A stretch of 64,000 nt of DNA from Magicicada septendecula. Lineage: Eukaryota > Arthropoda > Insecta > Hemiptera > Cicadidae. Position numbers and translations under genes: made by a program. Positions within the stretch are counted from its first letter, which is position 1; the number at the start of each line of letters is the position of its first letter. The notes under the pieces are model-generated. The model saw nothing but the letters and a program-made list of their open reading frames with translations, was not told where the DNA came from and did no database searches. Shown in pieces: positions 44,144 through 55,254 of the stretch. Location of the stretch: positions 18,271,967-18,335,966 of the forward strand of contig CM068373.1 of NCBI GenBank assembly GCA_034769895.1, in the 5' to 3' direction.

Positions 44144-45469
44144 TCAGCCACCATCGTCAAAAATTAATCTTGGTTCTAAATAACATTTTTCAATTGTATT
44201 GACACACATATTGTTGTCTTGTGTGTCATAACCAAACAATTTCAATTTATCTGTTATACCATAATAATCATTCACCAAGTCTGCGTTAAGTATTTCTGTT
44301 AACTCTCCGTCAGTAAATATTTCCAATATCGGGTTAGTTACTTTTGTATTATCAATTACATCATTCGGGTTTAAATATACTTCTAATATTTCTTTCAACT
44401 CCTCATAATCTCTCTTTAATTCATATAACTCTATCTCTCTCTCAACAAACAATTCTCTATTTAAATCTCTCTCATCATAACACCATCTCATACTTATAAA
44501 ATCATTCCGCACAGAGGGTATAAACTTATACAAATAAACTAAACTCAAATCTTCTACTAACACGGGACTCTTGCCCTTCAAAAACTCTTGTGACCACATT
44601 AAATCATCGTAAATAATAAAAGGAAAATTTCCCCTCTGTCCCCACTCTACTACAACATTATTTTTTCTCTCTCTCTCTAACTCACTGACACACATTAACA
44701 TCTCATAATCACTGCATTCTATACTTTCATTATTTATTTTTACCGTATCACTTTCTGATACCAATTTCTCAAACACATTATTATTCTCGTTATTATTATC
44801 ATTATTATTTATTAATTCATTACCTAACACAACACTGTCATTACAACTTTTGTTTGTATTATTCTTACTCTGTTCTACTTTATTCGAACTATTTCTTGTC
44901 ATTTCATTGGCACTTTCAAGACATACATTCTTGTCTTGTATGTTATTTATCAACTCGTCAAATTTTATATTTATATTTTGCTGAAACTGAATATTCTGTT
45001 TTTTAATTTCATTAAAAATAATATCATTTTTAATATTCTGCTGTTCGCATTTTATTTTCTGTTCTTTGAATTCGTTACTTAAAATCTCAAATTTCTCGTC
45101 ATTAGTATTAAAACGACTCTCAAATTTTTCGTCAATTCTATCAAGACGCTTGTTTAATTCATTATTCTGCATGTCAAATTTGTTGTCCATTTTTCGTAAG
45201 AAACTCATTATATCTAGTTCCTCTGATTGTTTACTTTTATTAATTGAAACGGGGGTCAATTGAATCCCCGAATCAACGTATATTTCGTTTGGTTGTGGTT
45301 GAGACGCAATCGGAGTGGAATGAACTATTACATTACTGCCGCCAGCTGTTTCTGTAACAGCACCCGTCTCCCCCCTCAACATACCACTTTCATCCAGCGA
45401 TTGCGACTCAAGGCCACTTTCACTCATAATTAAATTTATTATACTACTTTTTTCTGTATTCTCGGACAT
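44144..45469 (-). CDS. gag-like coiled-coil protein of element C, intact (441 aa)
   Basis: Single open frame from MSENTEKSS to RLIFDDGG. Residues 1-90: acidic/Ser-rich with VIVHSTP and a DSGIQLTPVS segment. Residues ~90-200: predicted coiled coil (NELNKRLDRIDEKFESRF and similar heptads). Residues ~200-235: Asn-rich linker. Residues ~235-441: conserved domain with MLMCVSELERERKNNVVVEW, NFPFIIYDDL, MRWCYDERD and a second helical run. No CCHC knuckle, protease or reverse transcriptase motif. The position right after the LTR and primer site indicates a gag-type structural role (inference). Start chosen because it is the first ATG and matches the N termini of A and D. Confidence 0.85.
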   Translation of the reverse strand: MSENTEKSSIINLIMSESGLESQSLDESGMLRGETGAVTETAGGSNVIVHSTPIASQPQPNEIYVDSGIQLTPVSINKSKQSEELDIMSFLRKMDNKFDMQNNELNKRLDRIDEKFESRFNTNDEKFEILSNEFKEQKIKCEQQNIKNDIIFNEIKKQNIQFQQNINIKFDELINNIQDKNVCLESANEMTRNSSNKVEQSKNNTNKSCNDSVVLGNELINNNDNNNENNNVFEKLVSESDTVKINNESIECSDYEMLMCVSELERERKNNVVVEWGQRGNFPFIIYDDLMWSQEFLKGKSPVLVEDLSLVYLYKFIPSVRNDFISMRWCYDERDLNRELFVEREIELYELKRDYEELKEILEVYLNPNDVIDNTKVTNPILEIFTDGELTEILNADLVNDYYGITDKLKLFGYDTQDNNMCVNTIEKCYLEPRLIFDDGG

Positions 45470-45631
45470 TTTTACTTTATCTATTTTTTCTTACGTAACA
45501 ACTGTCAATTAGTAATTTTATTTCAAAACTGATATTTTACCAAATCAATTTTCTTTCATAACCCTACTTCGCTATGCATCGTCAGATGTAGGCCGGTGTT
45601 AAAATAAACCCTCTTCAGTTATATTAAATCC

Positions 45632-45649
45632 TGGAAATCACGGCACCAA
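45632..45649 (-). other. Primer-binding site, element C
   Basis: Minus strand ATTGGTGCCGTGATTTCC follows the 5' LTR. TGGTGCCGTGA would pair with a tRNA ending TCACGGCACCA, as expected for a His-type acceptor stem; beyond that the match is unproven. It differs from the Lys-type site of element A. Confidence 0.6.
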
Positions 45650-45650
45650 T

Positions 45651-46842
45651 TGTAACTTTCTTAATTTTGGATATTTGATCTATTCAGATTAAAACTCCCA
45701 CTTACCTTACGACTTTGATCTGGCCGGATCGCATAGTGTGGACTAACCCATTTCGTTCGACGAACTCTGACGATACATATAACGAAATAAGGCATTGAAA
45801 GAATTTAACTCTCAATTGTATGGAAGTGAAATCAGATTTTTCTTTATTACTCAGAAATGTTGAAATGTTAAATCTTCTTGTTACATGTTGTGCAACTCTT
45901 ACACCTTACTGACTAGCGCTTACCTTATCATGGACAATTAAATAACTTCATTCACACACATATACACTTAATTCAGCCCAGCATTGCACACTCACTACTC
46001 CCATTCCATTATAAAACCCCAATTACCCAATTGAATACATGATTTTAGATCACTACCGGCAACGCGTTCTTCTGTGACCTCGTGGCCAGCCCGCGGTAGG
46101 TCGAAAACGTCTCGAAAAGGACGAAACTGAATCACAAATTTGGCTATTATTGTTCTACAACTATCCTCCCATCCTGTCACTGGTTTTAGAAAATGACTAC
46201 TTCACTTTCATTATCAAATACTAATAAAATTATATGAGCATATTTAGCTCGCGTGTCGGCGCCGACACAGTCAGTGACGAACTGGACAATGTGCTTTCCT
46301 CGAGTCACGGGAAATGAGCAGTCACGGCCATCCGGTTTTAGTCGCCGTTGGTGATTAATTGCGGTGGCATAACCATTTTATGCATGGATTATAACGGGCA
46401 TGTGTGTGTGTCCAGAGGCCGATATTGGCATCTGCTCTGCTGATGTCGCTCACAGTAGGCGGAGTTTGACGCCGTTTTCCGGTAGTCGGTCGATTGGAAC
46501 TACTAACTGTTCGTCCCAGCGCCATGTTTGTCTCAACTGTCGTGTCTTTCACGGCGTCAGTGCCGATCCCCGCCCGGCTGAGTTGCATACGGGCGTCAAA
46601 ACACATGCACAGAGTTCTTAGAATTTTGGTGGAGGTAAATTCTTCAGCCGTGTTACACCACTGATTGCGTTTCGCTTTGTTTCCAACTGTTTCTCAACAC
46701 TGGTCTGTTATACGGACAAATACGTTGCACAATAATACATTGTTACATTATTTTATACAAACCCGCCCGAAACCGAAATGACTAAAAATATATATATACC
46801 CCAAACGGTTAAAATAAAAATACCCAAAAATGACCCGCTACA
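45651..46842 (-). repeat. LTR C, 5' copy (1192 bp)
   Basis: Near-identical to 39357-40546; differences include a 2-bp indel in the ggcgccgaca region and single substitutions. Minus-strand splice-donor-like aaggtaagt about 50 nt from the LTR end. Confidence 0.9.
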
Positions 46843-49089
46843 AGCCGAAAATAAGTCGATGTTTAAAAACAAAGAAAGTATGTTGACTGAGTCGGCTGAT
46901 AGAAGCAACTCAGGAATTCAAACAAATGGAATGATAACAAGTGAAAGTAATTTTGACGAATCAAAAACAATGAATGAAGTTGAAATTCATCCAACACCTA
47001 TTTCAATTAATCAAAAAAAAAAGCTGATGACAGTGTTATGTTAAAAGATTTGTGTAGTATAATATGTAGTATGAAAGAAAGTTCAGGAAAGCGATACAAT
47101 GAAGTAAATAAATTGAAAGAATATAATAAAGAAGTAAAGAGTGATTTCGATAAAATAAATAGTCGTTTCGATGTCAGTGATACTAAAATGGATAGTCGTT
47201 TTGATGAAATGAATACACAAAATGTTAAATTTGAAATTAATATGAATAAACGTCTGATTGAGATTGACGAACGTTTAACGACATTTAAGGAACAAGTAAT
47301 AGAATCAATAGAGGAACAGATCAAAAGTAAAGTAACTCAGATAGTTAATAAGAAGGTAAATGACAGTGGTAGCGATATGACGAATAATAACGAGGTAAGT
47401 GGTAATTATAGTAATGAGTTACAAGTAATAGCAAAATAGAAAGTGATAACAGCAAAATAATTAAAAATGTGTTAGAGAGTAAAGTGAATAATAATAGTGG
47501 CGATGAAGTTTTAGTGGAAATAGAAAGTAGTGATGAGAAAGAGTGTGATGAGAGGTTAGGTTGGCGAAGGGCAAATTTTCCCAGTTGTTTAAGTGGAGTA
47601 AAGACTCCGCTAGTGAGTTATGAGGACAAGGTTTCCTCCAGTAGTTATGTGAGAGATGAGGTGTCTCTAAGTAGGTCCCCTGTGTATCATGAGTTACCTG
47701 GAAGAGCCAGGATGTGTCATGATAACGTTGTGTTGCCTTTTGTGTGGATTGAGAGAGAAAAAGTGAAATGGTGTTATGATGAAAGGTATTGTGAGAGAGT
47801 GGTAGAATTATTCACATTGAGAGAGAGAGAGAGAATATTATTTGATGTTACTAGAAGTTAGAAAGAACTATTAGAGAAAATAAAGAGAGAGAAAATTAGT
47901 AATATTGTAGACTTACCTTGTTGTGAGAATGGTGATAATTACATTGAAAGCTTACCTGTACATATGCAAGGAATATTAATAGTAGATGATGCTGAAAATA
48001 AGGAGAGGGTAAAATGCTTCATTGAGACGTAATAATATTGACGGTGACAAGACCAGAATTAATGATGTAGACAGGTTATATGATTTGATAATAATGTGGG
48101 ATAGTCCAGTAGATTATTATGGGGGTATAAAGGAACAATTTGAAATATTGAAGAGTTATTATATAAATAATAATAATGTAATGAGTGTAAGTAAAGATGA
48201 AAATTGCTATGTGAAAATCAGACTAATTTTCGATGATGGTGGTTAGAAACAGTGAATGAACATTTAATTATTTTAGTTTGTGGTAATTACTTGGCTAACT
48301 TATGTAATGAGCTGTGGTAAACAATAAAGTAATATGACGAAAAATTGTAGATAAATTTGTAGTGAGGTTAATTGTGTTTGTGTAATAGGTTATATTATAC
48401 TCGGTAGTTTATGTAAACAATGTATGTATGCAAGGGGAATTGATTTTATAATAATAATAATAATAATATTTTACCAGACGAAATAAATAACGGGAGTAAT
48501 TGCAAAGTTTATTGTAATTGTAATTGTTTTGGAATATTGTAATGAAAAACTTAGTGTTTTAAAAAACTGATTGAATTAGATAAAATTGAGATGAATTAAT
48601 TATGTAACGGCACAAAAAGGGGAAACAAAATTTTAAAATGTGATTTGAATATTTTATGTCGCCCAAGTGTAGCGTCGAGACGGATGTGAATTGGCATTGG
48701 AATGTGCAGTTTGCAAAGAGGGAGCGCCCGCGCTTTCAACCGCGTACACAGTCGGCCAAGTTTCTCATGCTAACGGCACGAACTGGTACATTCTTTCTGG
48801 CCCGGCACGCGGAAAACAAAGACAGTCGACGATTAACATCTGAAAACAGCGGACACCAGTGCATCGCCGCCCGGGCAAAGTTTTATCTATTATTAAAAAT
48901 GGGAAAGTAGTTCAAAGCAGTCAACAAGGCAATTATAACTCGACCGGGTGAACACACAGGCTCGTGAGCCTAAAACTTTATTTTATACTTTCAAAATTTT
49001 ATAATGTGATTGAATAACAAAACACGGAGTTATACAAAACATGTGAGTTCAGTTTAACAATAACTTAAAATGAATTAGAGGTATGAACA

Positions 49090-50236
49090 TGAAACTTTCT
49101 ATATTAATAAAAAGAATGATATCGTAATAATTTAAAATTAATGTTAATTCACTCCTACTTACCATCGCGTGGCTTCAAGGTTTCGTCATACGTATGTTTG
49201 GGATGCAGACGTAATTTCTTAAGGTTGTGAGAATAACTTGCACAACACATTTATATGAAGAGAATTTTCATTTAATGTTTTGCTATTATTTAAAAATTTT
49301 TTTCTACAAACTTTACTACATCTGAAATATTTTCGTAAGAATTGATCCTTTGCTTGGGTTACATGATTATCACTCCTATTCTATCTTATACTACAGCTTA
49401 CCTTATTTTATATACACACACACAAGACTGCCCAGCCTGCAATTTTGCACACACACAAACACACAAAAAATTATAGAACCCTTAACATTTTTTAATAATA
49501 TCCCTCCCCGTCGGCAACGTGGTCCTCGCGTGCACTCCTCATTCCTTTGTATTTCTTTTTAGTGTCCGAAAAATATATATATATAACTATGTTCTGCACT
49601 TTTACTCGACCGCGGTCACACACTTTGTTATTGTTAGTTGTTACATTAATTATAAAAATTTGTTTCTGAGCCCGGTTGACGGGCGGCCTGCGCAGGCGGG
49701 AGTCGACAACGAACTGCCGGCGTCTCTCAGTTCCCCACTCCGGGAGCATTTTAGTCAAGACGACGGACATCAATGCCTTCCAGTTAGTCGTCCCAGTTTC
49801 GACTCATACTAGTCACGTAGTTGTTGGAGTGACGATAGCAGACGATTTCAAATAGGCACTGGCTAATGTCATAAAAGTGGGTGGGACTTAACACAGCATT
49901 TCCGTAGTGAAACCAAATGAATGATGAAAATTTCCCTCTCTGGCCATCTTAGTTTTTTGCCAGAGCGTCACTTGGAGCGTGATTGAGCAGTTGCGTATGT
50001 GCGCTGCCACACACAGGTACAAAGTTCTCAGAATTTTGTGGTTGGCGCGAATTCTCTGCCGCATTCCTCGACAACAACTGCGTCTTACGTTGTTTCACTG
50101 TTCTGTTACATTGACTGGTATACTGACACATACGTTGCACAATGATTTTATGAAAAGTCCGCCCAAAACGAAATACATAAAAATATACTTGCCCCATACG
50201 GTAAAAACAAAAACACCCAAAAATCGACCCGCTACA
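49090..50236 (-). repeat. LTR D, 3' copy (1147 bp)
   Basis: Minus strand TGTAGCGGG...AGTTTCA. The outer end is shared with LTR C (tgtagcgggtc), the inner part is unrelated or highly diverged. Contains ctggccatcttag (GCCAT-type) and minus-strand aggctgggcagtct. Confidence 0.9.
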
Positions 50237-50244
50237 ATACCCCC

Positions 50245-50287
50245 TCGATGAGAATTCTGCTGTCCATGACAGAAGAAATCTCATCGA
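50245..50287 (-). ncRNA. Conserved pre-PPT hairpin, element D
   Basis: Same stem as element C with loop atg in place of gtg; polypurine run gagggggtat follows. Confidence 0.75.
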
Positions 50288-53200
50288 TAAACCCCGAAGA
50301 GGATCGGTAAGGAACTGGTGCCACAACCCCCTTGTTCTTAATCTCACGGGTACACGACCCCCCTGGCTCAGCGACCATGGACTCATCTGAACGAGATCAC
50401 TGGACTTCTCCGTAAGAGATCCCAACACCGAGAAATTGATCAGACTCGCACCACGGTGCACCTCGCCTTCTAACATACTACCCCCAAAAATCCTCAATCC
50501 CTGGCTAACATTATCCCAGCTCCTCCGCCGATATGTTTCCCCTTTTTACAAGCTGGGCTGCCTTTAGCAGATACTGGGCTCACACACATTAACATTACAT
50601 ATTATCATAACACATTAAAATAAAAACTTCCTTTTAAAATTTATTATAAATTCAAAAAATTCAATATTAAAAAAAAAATCGTTTATCAAAAAATTCTCTT
50701 CCTCTTTTTTCTAATTTTTTTTTTCAATGACTTATCCTAAACATTCCTATTAATACAAGTACATCCTTACTCTAGCATGAGAACAATTTATAGCCTACCA
50801 ATATAAGGCAATACAATAAAAGAAACATCATTAATACATACACAATAAAATAATCATTACTCAACATATTCACTCGCTGGCAGGCGAAAAATCAAGTTTT
50901 TTTTTTTTTTTTTTTTCAAAAAAAAAATTTAAAATTTTCAAAATTTTAAAATTCAAAAAAAATTTATTCATTAAAAAATTTATTAAATTTATTTATTAAA
51001 TAACATTTATTAAAATTATTCAAAGATTAGTTTGAATTAATCAAACAAACAAATTAAAATTGAAGTCCTACTCTACAAGCTTAGTAGGTGTATGAACTCA
51101 TCAGCTGATCATAACTAGGTCAAGTCCAAAACCCTTGACCTACATATGTTACGTATAAGTTCTGAAAACACTTTAAACATCTGTAATATCCTACCTTGAA
51201 ATACAAAACATAATAACATAAAGTATCTAAAACAAACAAAATATTATTATACATAATAAACAGATTGACATTTAAATTATTTAAAATAAACACTTCTTGA
51301 CTTTACATTATTTTCACTTCTATCAAAATTCTGTCACTGGTTTAAAAAATAAACAATTGCATATTCTTTATCATAAATCTCCCTGCCTTTTCAACAATCT
51401 TACTTTAATATACTGTGGGTGATGTAAATTGTTTATTCTCGTTTTTCTGTATTAGATTTCTATACCTATATAAACTTTCTCCCTCTGACTCTAATATTCA
51501 TCAACTCAATTATCATGACACCCATCTCTATCAAAAATATCTACTAATCAAAACACTCTAATCCACAACTTACCATTTAACTCAAAACGCCGCCTTCTCT
51601 ACATATATAAAAAAAATACTCTCTAACCCTTTGTACATAGGATACGTGTTTCCCCTACCCAAAAACTCATTTCCCTTATTTGGCGGCCCGGATTCTACCT
51701 AAGGCGGCCCCTTCCCCACTAAATCTATCCCTATCCCGTCCCAACCCTTGTTGCGGACTCCCCAAATACACTACCCCCTAATACAAAATTGCCATCCCCA
51801 AAAATCTCAATCTCATTACCTCACTACAAATACACAAAATAACCTCATTAACTATAAAAACAACCATATATCATTCAAAATCTACATAAAGTCTCCATTA
51901 CCACTGTGTCAACATCTATATTTCACAAAATCCTGTTATATCACATCAACTCAAAAACAACATTACATTATATTCCTCTCTATCATTTCACATTTAACGT
52001 TTAATTCAATTTGGACAGGTCTGCATGTCCCATAAAACATTTATCACCCACGAATTATCTTTTATTGATTTGCATAAATTGTTATTTTATTTATCATATT
52101 CTTTTTGTCTTTACTTCAAAATGTCTGTAGTACACTAAATATTAATTACTTGTAACATTTACAAACCAATATACCAGTGACATGGTATTGTTGATCAGCT
52201 GATATCCTAACATAATAAAAACACAATGAAACTACATCTTAAAATTGAACAAATTACATGGAAGATACATATTTATTTTTATTTATTCTCCCTTCTCACC
52301 TCATTGTTTCCCATTTTTCTGATTCTGATGCTTATATTAACCTGCCAGACGATTTACTTATGGCTTAAAAAAAATACACACATAATAAAAATACATTTTA
52401 TCAACCACTATATCTAACACACAACAATAAAATGATACCTTTAAAATTATAGTATGAACCTTATTTTACGAGTCTGAGCATATAATTATGTGGACAGAGC
52501 ACAAGCATTTTTGATTGGATTACTTTGAATAAGCAAAGCTTTTACGTCATAAAATTTTAAATTCGTGACTCCTTTACGTCACCTCCCAGCCACACACACT
52601 ATTTCCGATTATGGAGGACTGTTTCGCCCTTTCGCTTCCACAGAGACTGTATATTTTGGAGTAGGTTTTACCTCTCCGTGTCTCTGCTTCCGCTGTTAAG
52701 TTTTAACATTGGTGAACATCATCATGTTCTCGTTAATACTCATGCACCCTTAAACGGATCTACCACCTGGCTCTGCTGTTCCTTCTCGAACAGAGTGGCA
52801 GCCGCTGTTCCATAGTTTGGTGATTCCCCTTTTTATTACCCCCCATAAATTTCAAAATACACCTTTACAACGATAACAGCTATGGCCAGTTATGGTCAGC
52901 GCGTAATCGTAATGTGCCCCAACCATAGCTGTTAAAGCTAAACCAATTCCACGGTCAGGGTTCGGTGAGGCCGTGACCGCCCGAAAATTTGGGGAATCAC
53001 AAGTAAAATATCTTTCGTAATATTAAATTAAAATTTAAATGACAATATTAATTGAGATGGGGTTTTAACCCACTCTATATGGAAGCTTAACTATTATTAA
53101 CATAAAATATTAAATACAAAATCTACAACCTTCCCCCATAGCAGTTCCACACTACACTGTTATAATACATCACATAACACAATACACAAATAGCGGTAAA

Positions 53201-53830
53201 CCTGGATTATTAGCATACATCAAACACACAATTCTCTTTTAAATAATTTATATAAAAATTTATAAACATTATTATTTAAAATTTTTCATTAACTCTTTTT
53301 ATTTATCATCATGATGAATTTATCCTGTGTTGTAATCAGATTTTCAAAAATTCTAAATTTATTATTAATACATATTTTTAATCATTATGTTCCACAAAAT
53401 AAACCATTTAACATTTATTTACTTATTAATTATTATTAAATCAAAATCTCACCAAACAATTTAATTACCTTATAAAATTCAAACACATAATATTCAATCA
53501 CACTATCTACACATCTCCACTTATTTAATTCATTTGATTATTAAAATAACATATCTCATTATTATCAACATTCTACAAATCATTAACTATTGTCTTCATA
53601 ATTATTTTGTTATTTAATTAGAGTGCAAAAATATTAATAATATTATTATTATTAATACAACATTTTCTAAAACATATACACATTACACTTCACAATACAC
53701 ACAAATGAATTCACTATTATTTACAAAATATACGTCAAAACTGTTCAAGTGTATCTCACTTCATGTCCAAATCTGCCATGTCAAACAACCATAAAACAAA
53801 ATGTTTAATTGTCTTTTATTGTCTTACAGT
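50288..53830 (-). other. Long non-coding internal region of element D
   Basis: Colinear with 40598-44143 of element C at high identity, including the 3' block and the 179-bp inverted-repeat unit (52821-52999). An open minus frame at 49949-50497 straddles the LTR boundary and is not preserved in C as one frame, so I do not call it a gene. Confidence 0.7.
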
Positions 53831-55051
53831 CTACCCTCCATCGTTCCAAATAAGTCTTGGTTTTATATAACACTGTTGCTTTTTATTTACAAACAAATGG
53901 TTACTTTGTGTGTCATAACCAGAACAACCAAATTCACTCATTTTACCAGAACACTCATTAAACCAGTCTACGTTAAGTATTTTTGTTAAGTCTCCGTCAT
54001 TACATTCATTCACTATCGGTCTAATTATTTTTTTCAAATCATTGTAATCATTATTATTCAAATATATTTCTAAACCTTCTTTCCATTCATCATACTTTCT
54101 ATTCAAATTATACAATTCTGTTACATACCATTCTCTATTTACTTCTCTCTCTTCATAACACCACATCACACTCTCACAATTATTCCGGACAGAGGGTACA
54201 CAATTACTCCACAAAAATAAACACCTCAATTCATCTACCAATACGGGACTCTTGCCCTTCAACCACAACACTTGTGGACTCAATAAATCATCATAAACAT
54301 CATAAATAATAAAGGGAAAATTTGCCCTCTGTCCCCACTCTACCACAACATTATTTCTCCACTCTCTCTCTAACTCACTGACACACATTAACATTTCATT
54401 ATCAACTTCTACTCTTTCTACCATTACGTTATCACTCTCAACATCTACACCATCATTTTCTAACACCACATTTTTATTTGTATTATCATTGTTATTACTT
54501 GTCAACTCATTATCTGGCATTGCATTCATCACCTGTACTCCCATTCGCTCTACACTCTGTTCTAATTTATTCAAACTGGATCTTATCGTTTCATTAGTAC
54601 TTTCTACACATTTACTCATTTCTTGTATTTCATTTTTTAACTCATTATTCAGATTTTTTAGTTCATTAAATTTAGCGTCAGAATCATTCTTCAGTTCACT
54701 GAATTTCATATCTAACATTGTTTGTATAATTGTAAACATTTCGTAATTATCGTCAGACTTTTTATTTTGGATAGGTGTCACTAGATTTTCTATTTTGTCG
54801 TCGGTGATGCCGAATTCATTGTCATTATTTTTATTTTCTCTATTTGATTTTGGGGTCGTTTGGATCCCCGAATCATCTGTATTATTTGATTCATTTATAC
54901 TACTTGTGTTTAAAGTTTTGTCGCCTTGACCTACATTCGGCGTTGAATGTACTTCAAAACTATTCACAACAGCTGATTCATTTAATTCAGCTATTTCGCT
55001 TATCACAGTCGAGTCGGACAAATCGACTCCGTTCTCTGCTGTATTTTCCAT
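53831..55051 (-). CDS. gag-like coiled-coil protein of element D, intact (406 aa)
   Basis: One open frame from MENTAENGV to RLIWNDGG. N-terminal FEVHSTP and DDSGIQTTPKS motifs, coiled coil at about 120-190, acidic linker, then MLMCVSELEREWRNNVVVEW, NFPFIIYDVYDDLL, VPSVRNNCES, VMWCYEEREVNREW and the terminal DGG. Clearly homologous to the element C protein but well diverged, in contrast to the shared non-coding region. No zinc knuckle or enzyme motif. Confidence 0.85.
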   Translation of the reverse strand: MENTAENGVDLSDSTVISEIAELNESAVVNSFEVHSTPNVGQGDKTLNTSSINESNNTDDSGIQTTPKSNRENKNNDNEFGITDDKIENLVTPIQNKKSDDNYEMFTIIQTMLDMKFSELKNDSDAKFNELKNLNNELKNEIQEMSKCVESTNETIRSSLNKLEQSVERMGVQVMNAMPDNELTSNNNDNTNKNVVLENDGVDVESDNVMVERVEVDNEMLMCVSELEREWRNNVVVEWGQRANFPFIIYDVYDDLLSPQVLWLKGKSPVLVDELRCLFLWSNCVPSVRNNCESVMWCYEEREVNREWYVTELYNLNRKYDEWKEGLEIYLNNNDYNDLKKIIRPIVNECNDGDLTKILNVDWFNECSGKMSEFGCSGYDTQSNHLFVNKKQQCYIKPRLIWNDGG

Positions 55052-55235
55052 TATTATTATTATTTTTAGGTATTTATTCTGTTTACAATATAAATAATAT
55101 ATATTTATATTTTAAATATTCTTTACTTACTTAGCGTAACTTAACTTTACATAAGTACCTTTTGCATATTCTCACACAACTTCCAAATTACGATTGCATC
55201 CCATTTATAGGTATGGAATTTATTTTATTAAATTC

Positions 55236-55253
55236 GTCCCTTTCGTGGCGCCA
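55236..55253 (-). other. Primer-binding site, element D
   Basis: Minus strand TGGCGCCACGAAAGGGAC just after the LTR. It shares TGGCGCC and GGGAC with the Lys-type site but differs in the middle; primer tRNA uncertain. Confidence 0.6.
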
Positions 55254-55254
55254 A

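Larger units (their letters stand above)
39357..46842 (-). mobile_element. LTR element C, full length, non-autonomous, TSD AGCC
   Basis: 7486 bp, inserted in reverse orientation into gag of unit 3, with perfect AGCC duplications. Minus-strand order: 5' LTR (46842-45651), primer site, intact 441-residue gag-like ORF, about 3.6 kb of non-coding sequence, conserved block, hairpin, polypurine tract, 3' LTR (40546-39357). The LTRs differ at only a handful of positions over ~1190 bp, so the insertion is fairly recent. There is no enzyme-coding sequence, so it must have been mobilised in trans. Confidence 0.9.
39309..48246 (+). pseudogene. gag-like protein of element A, unit 3, split by element C
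   Basis: The ATG and first codons lie at 39309-39356; the rest resumes at 46847 after element C. The TSD AGCC (39353-39356 and 46843-46846) lies within the gag sequence. The downstream part keeps HPTP in place of HSTP, then a frameshift in a 10-A run, the shared stop near 47437, (GA)8 and the RLIFDDGG end at 48246. It is almost identical to unit 2. Confidence 0.75.

Noticed and set aside
49949-50497. 182-codon minus frame across the LTR D boundary
   Set aside because: It spans internal region, hairpin, polypurine tract and LTR; element C has only a shorter frame (40591-40920) over the matching DNA, with a different end.
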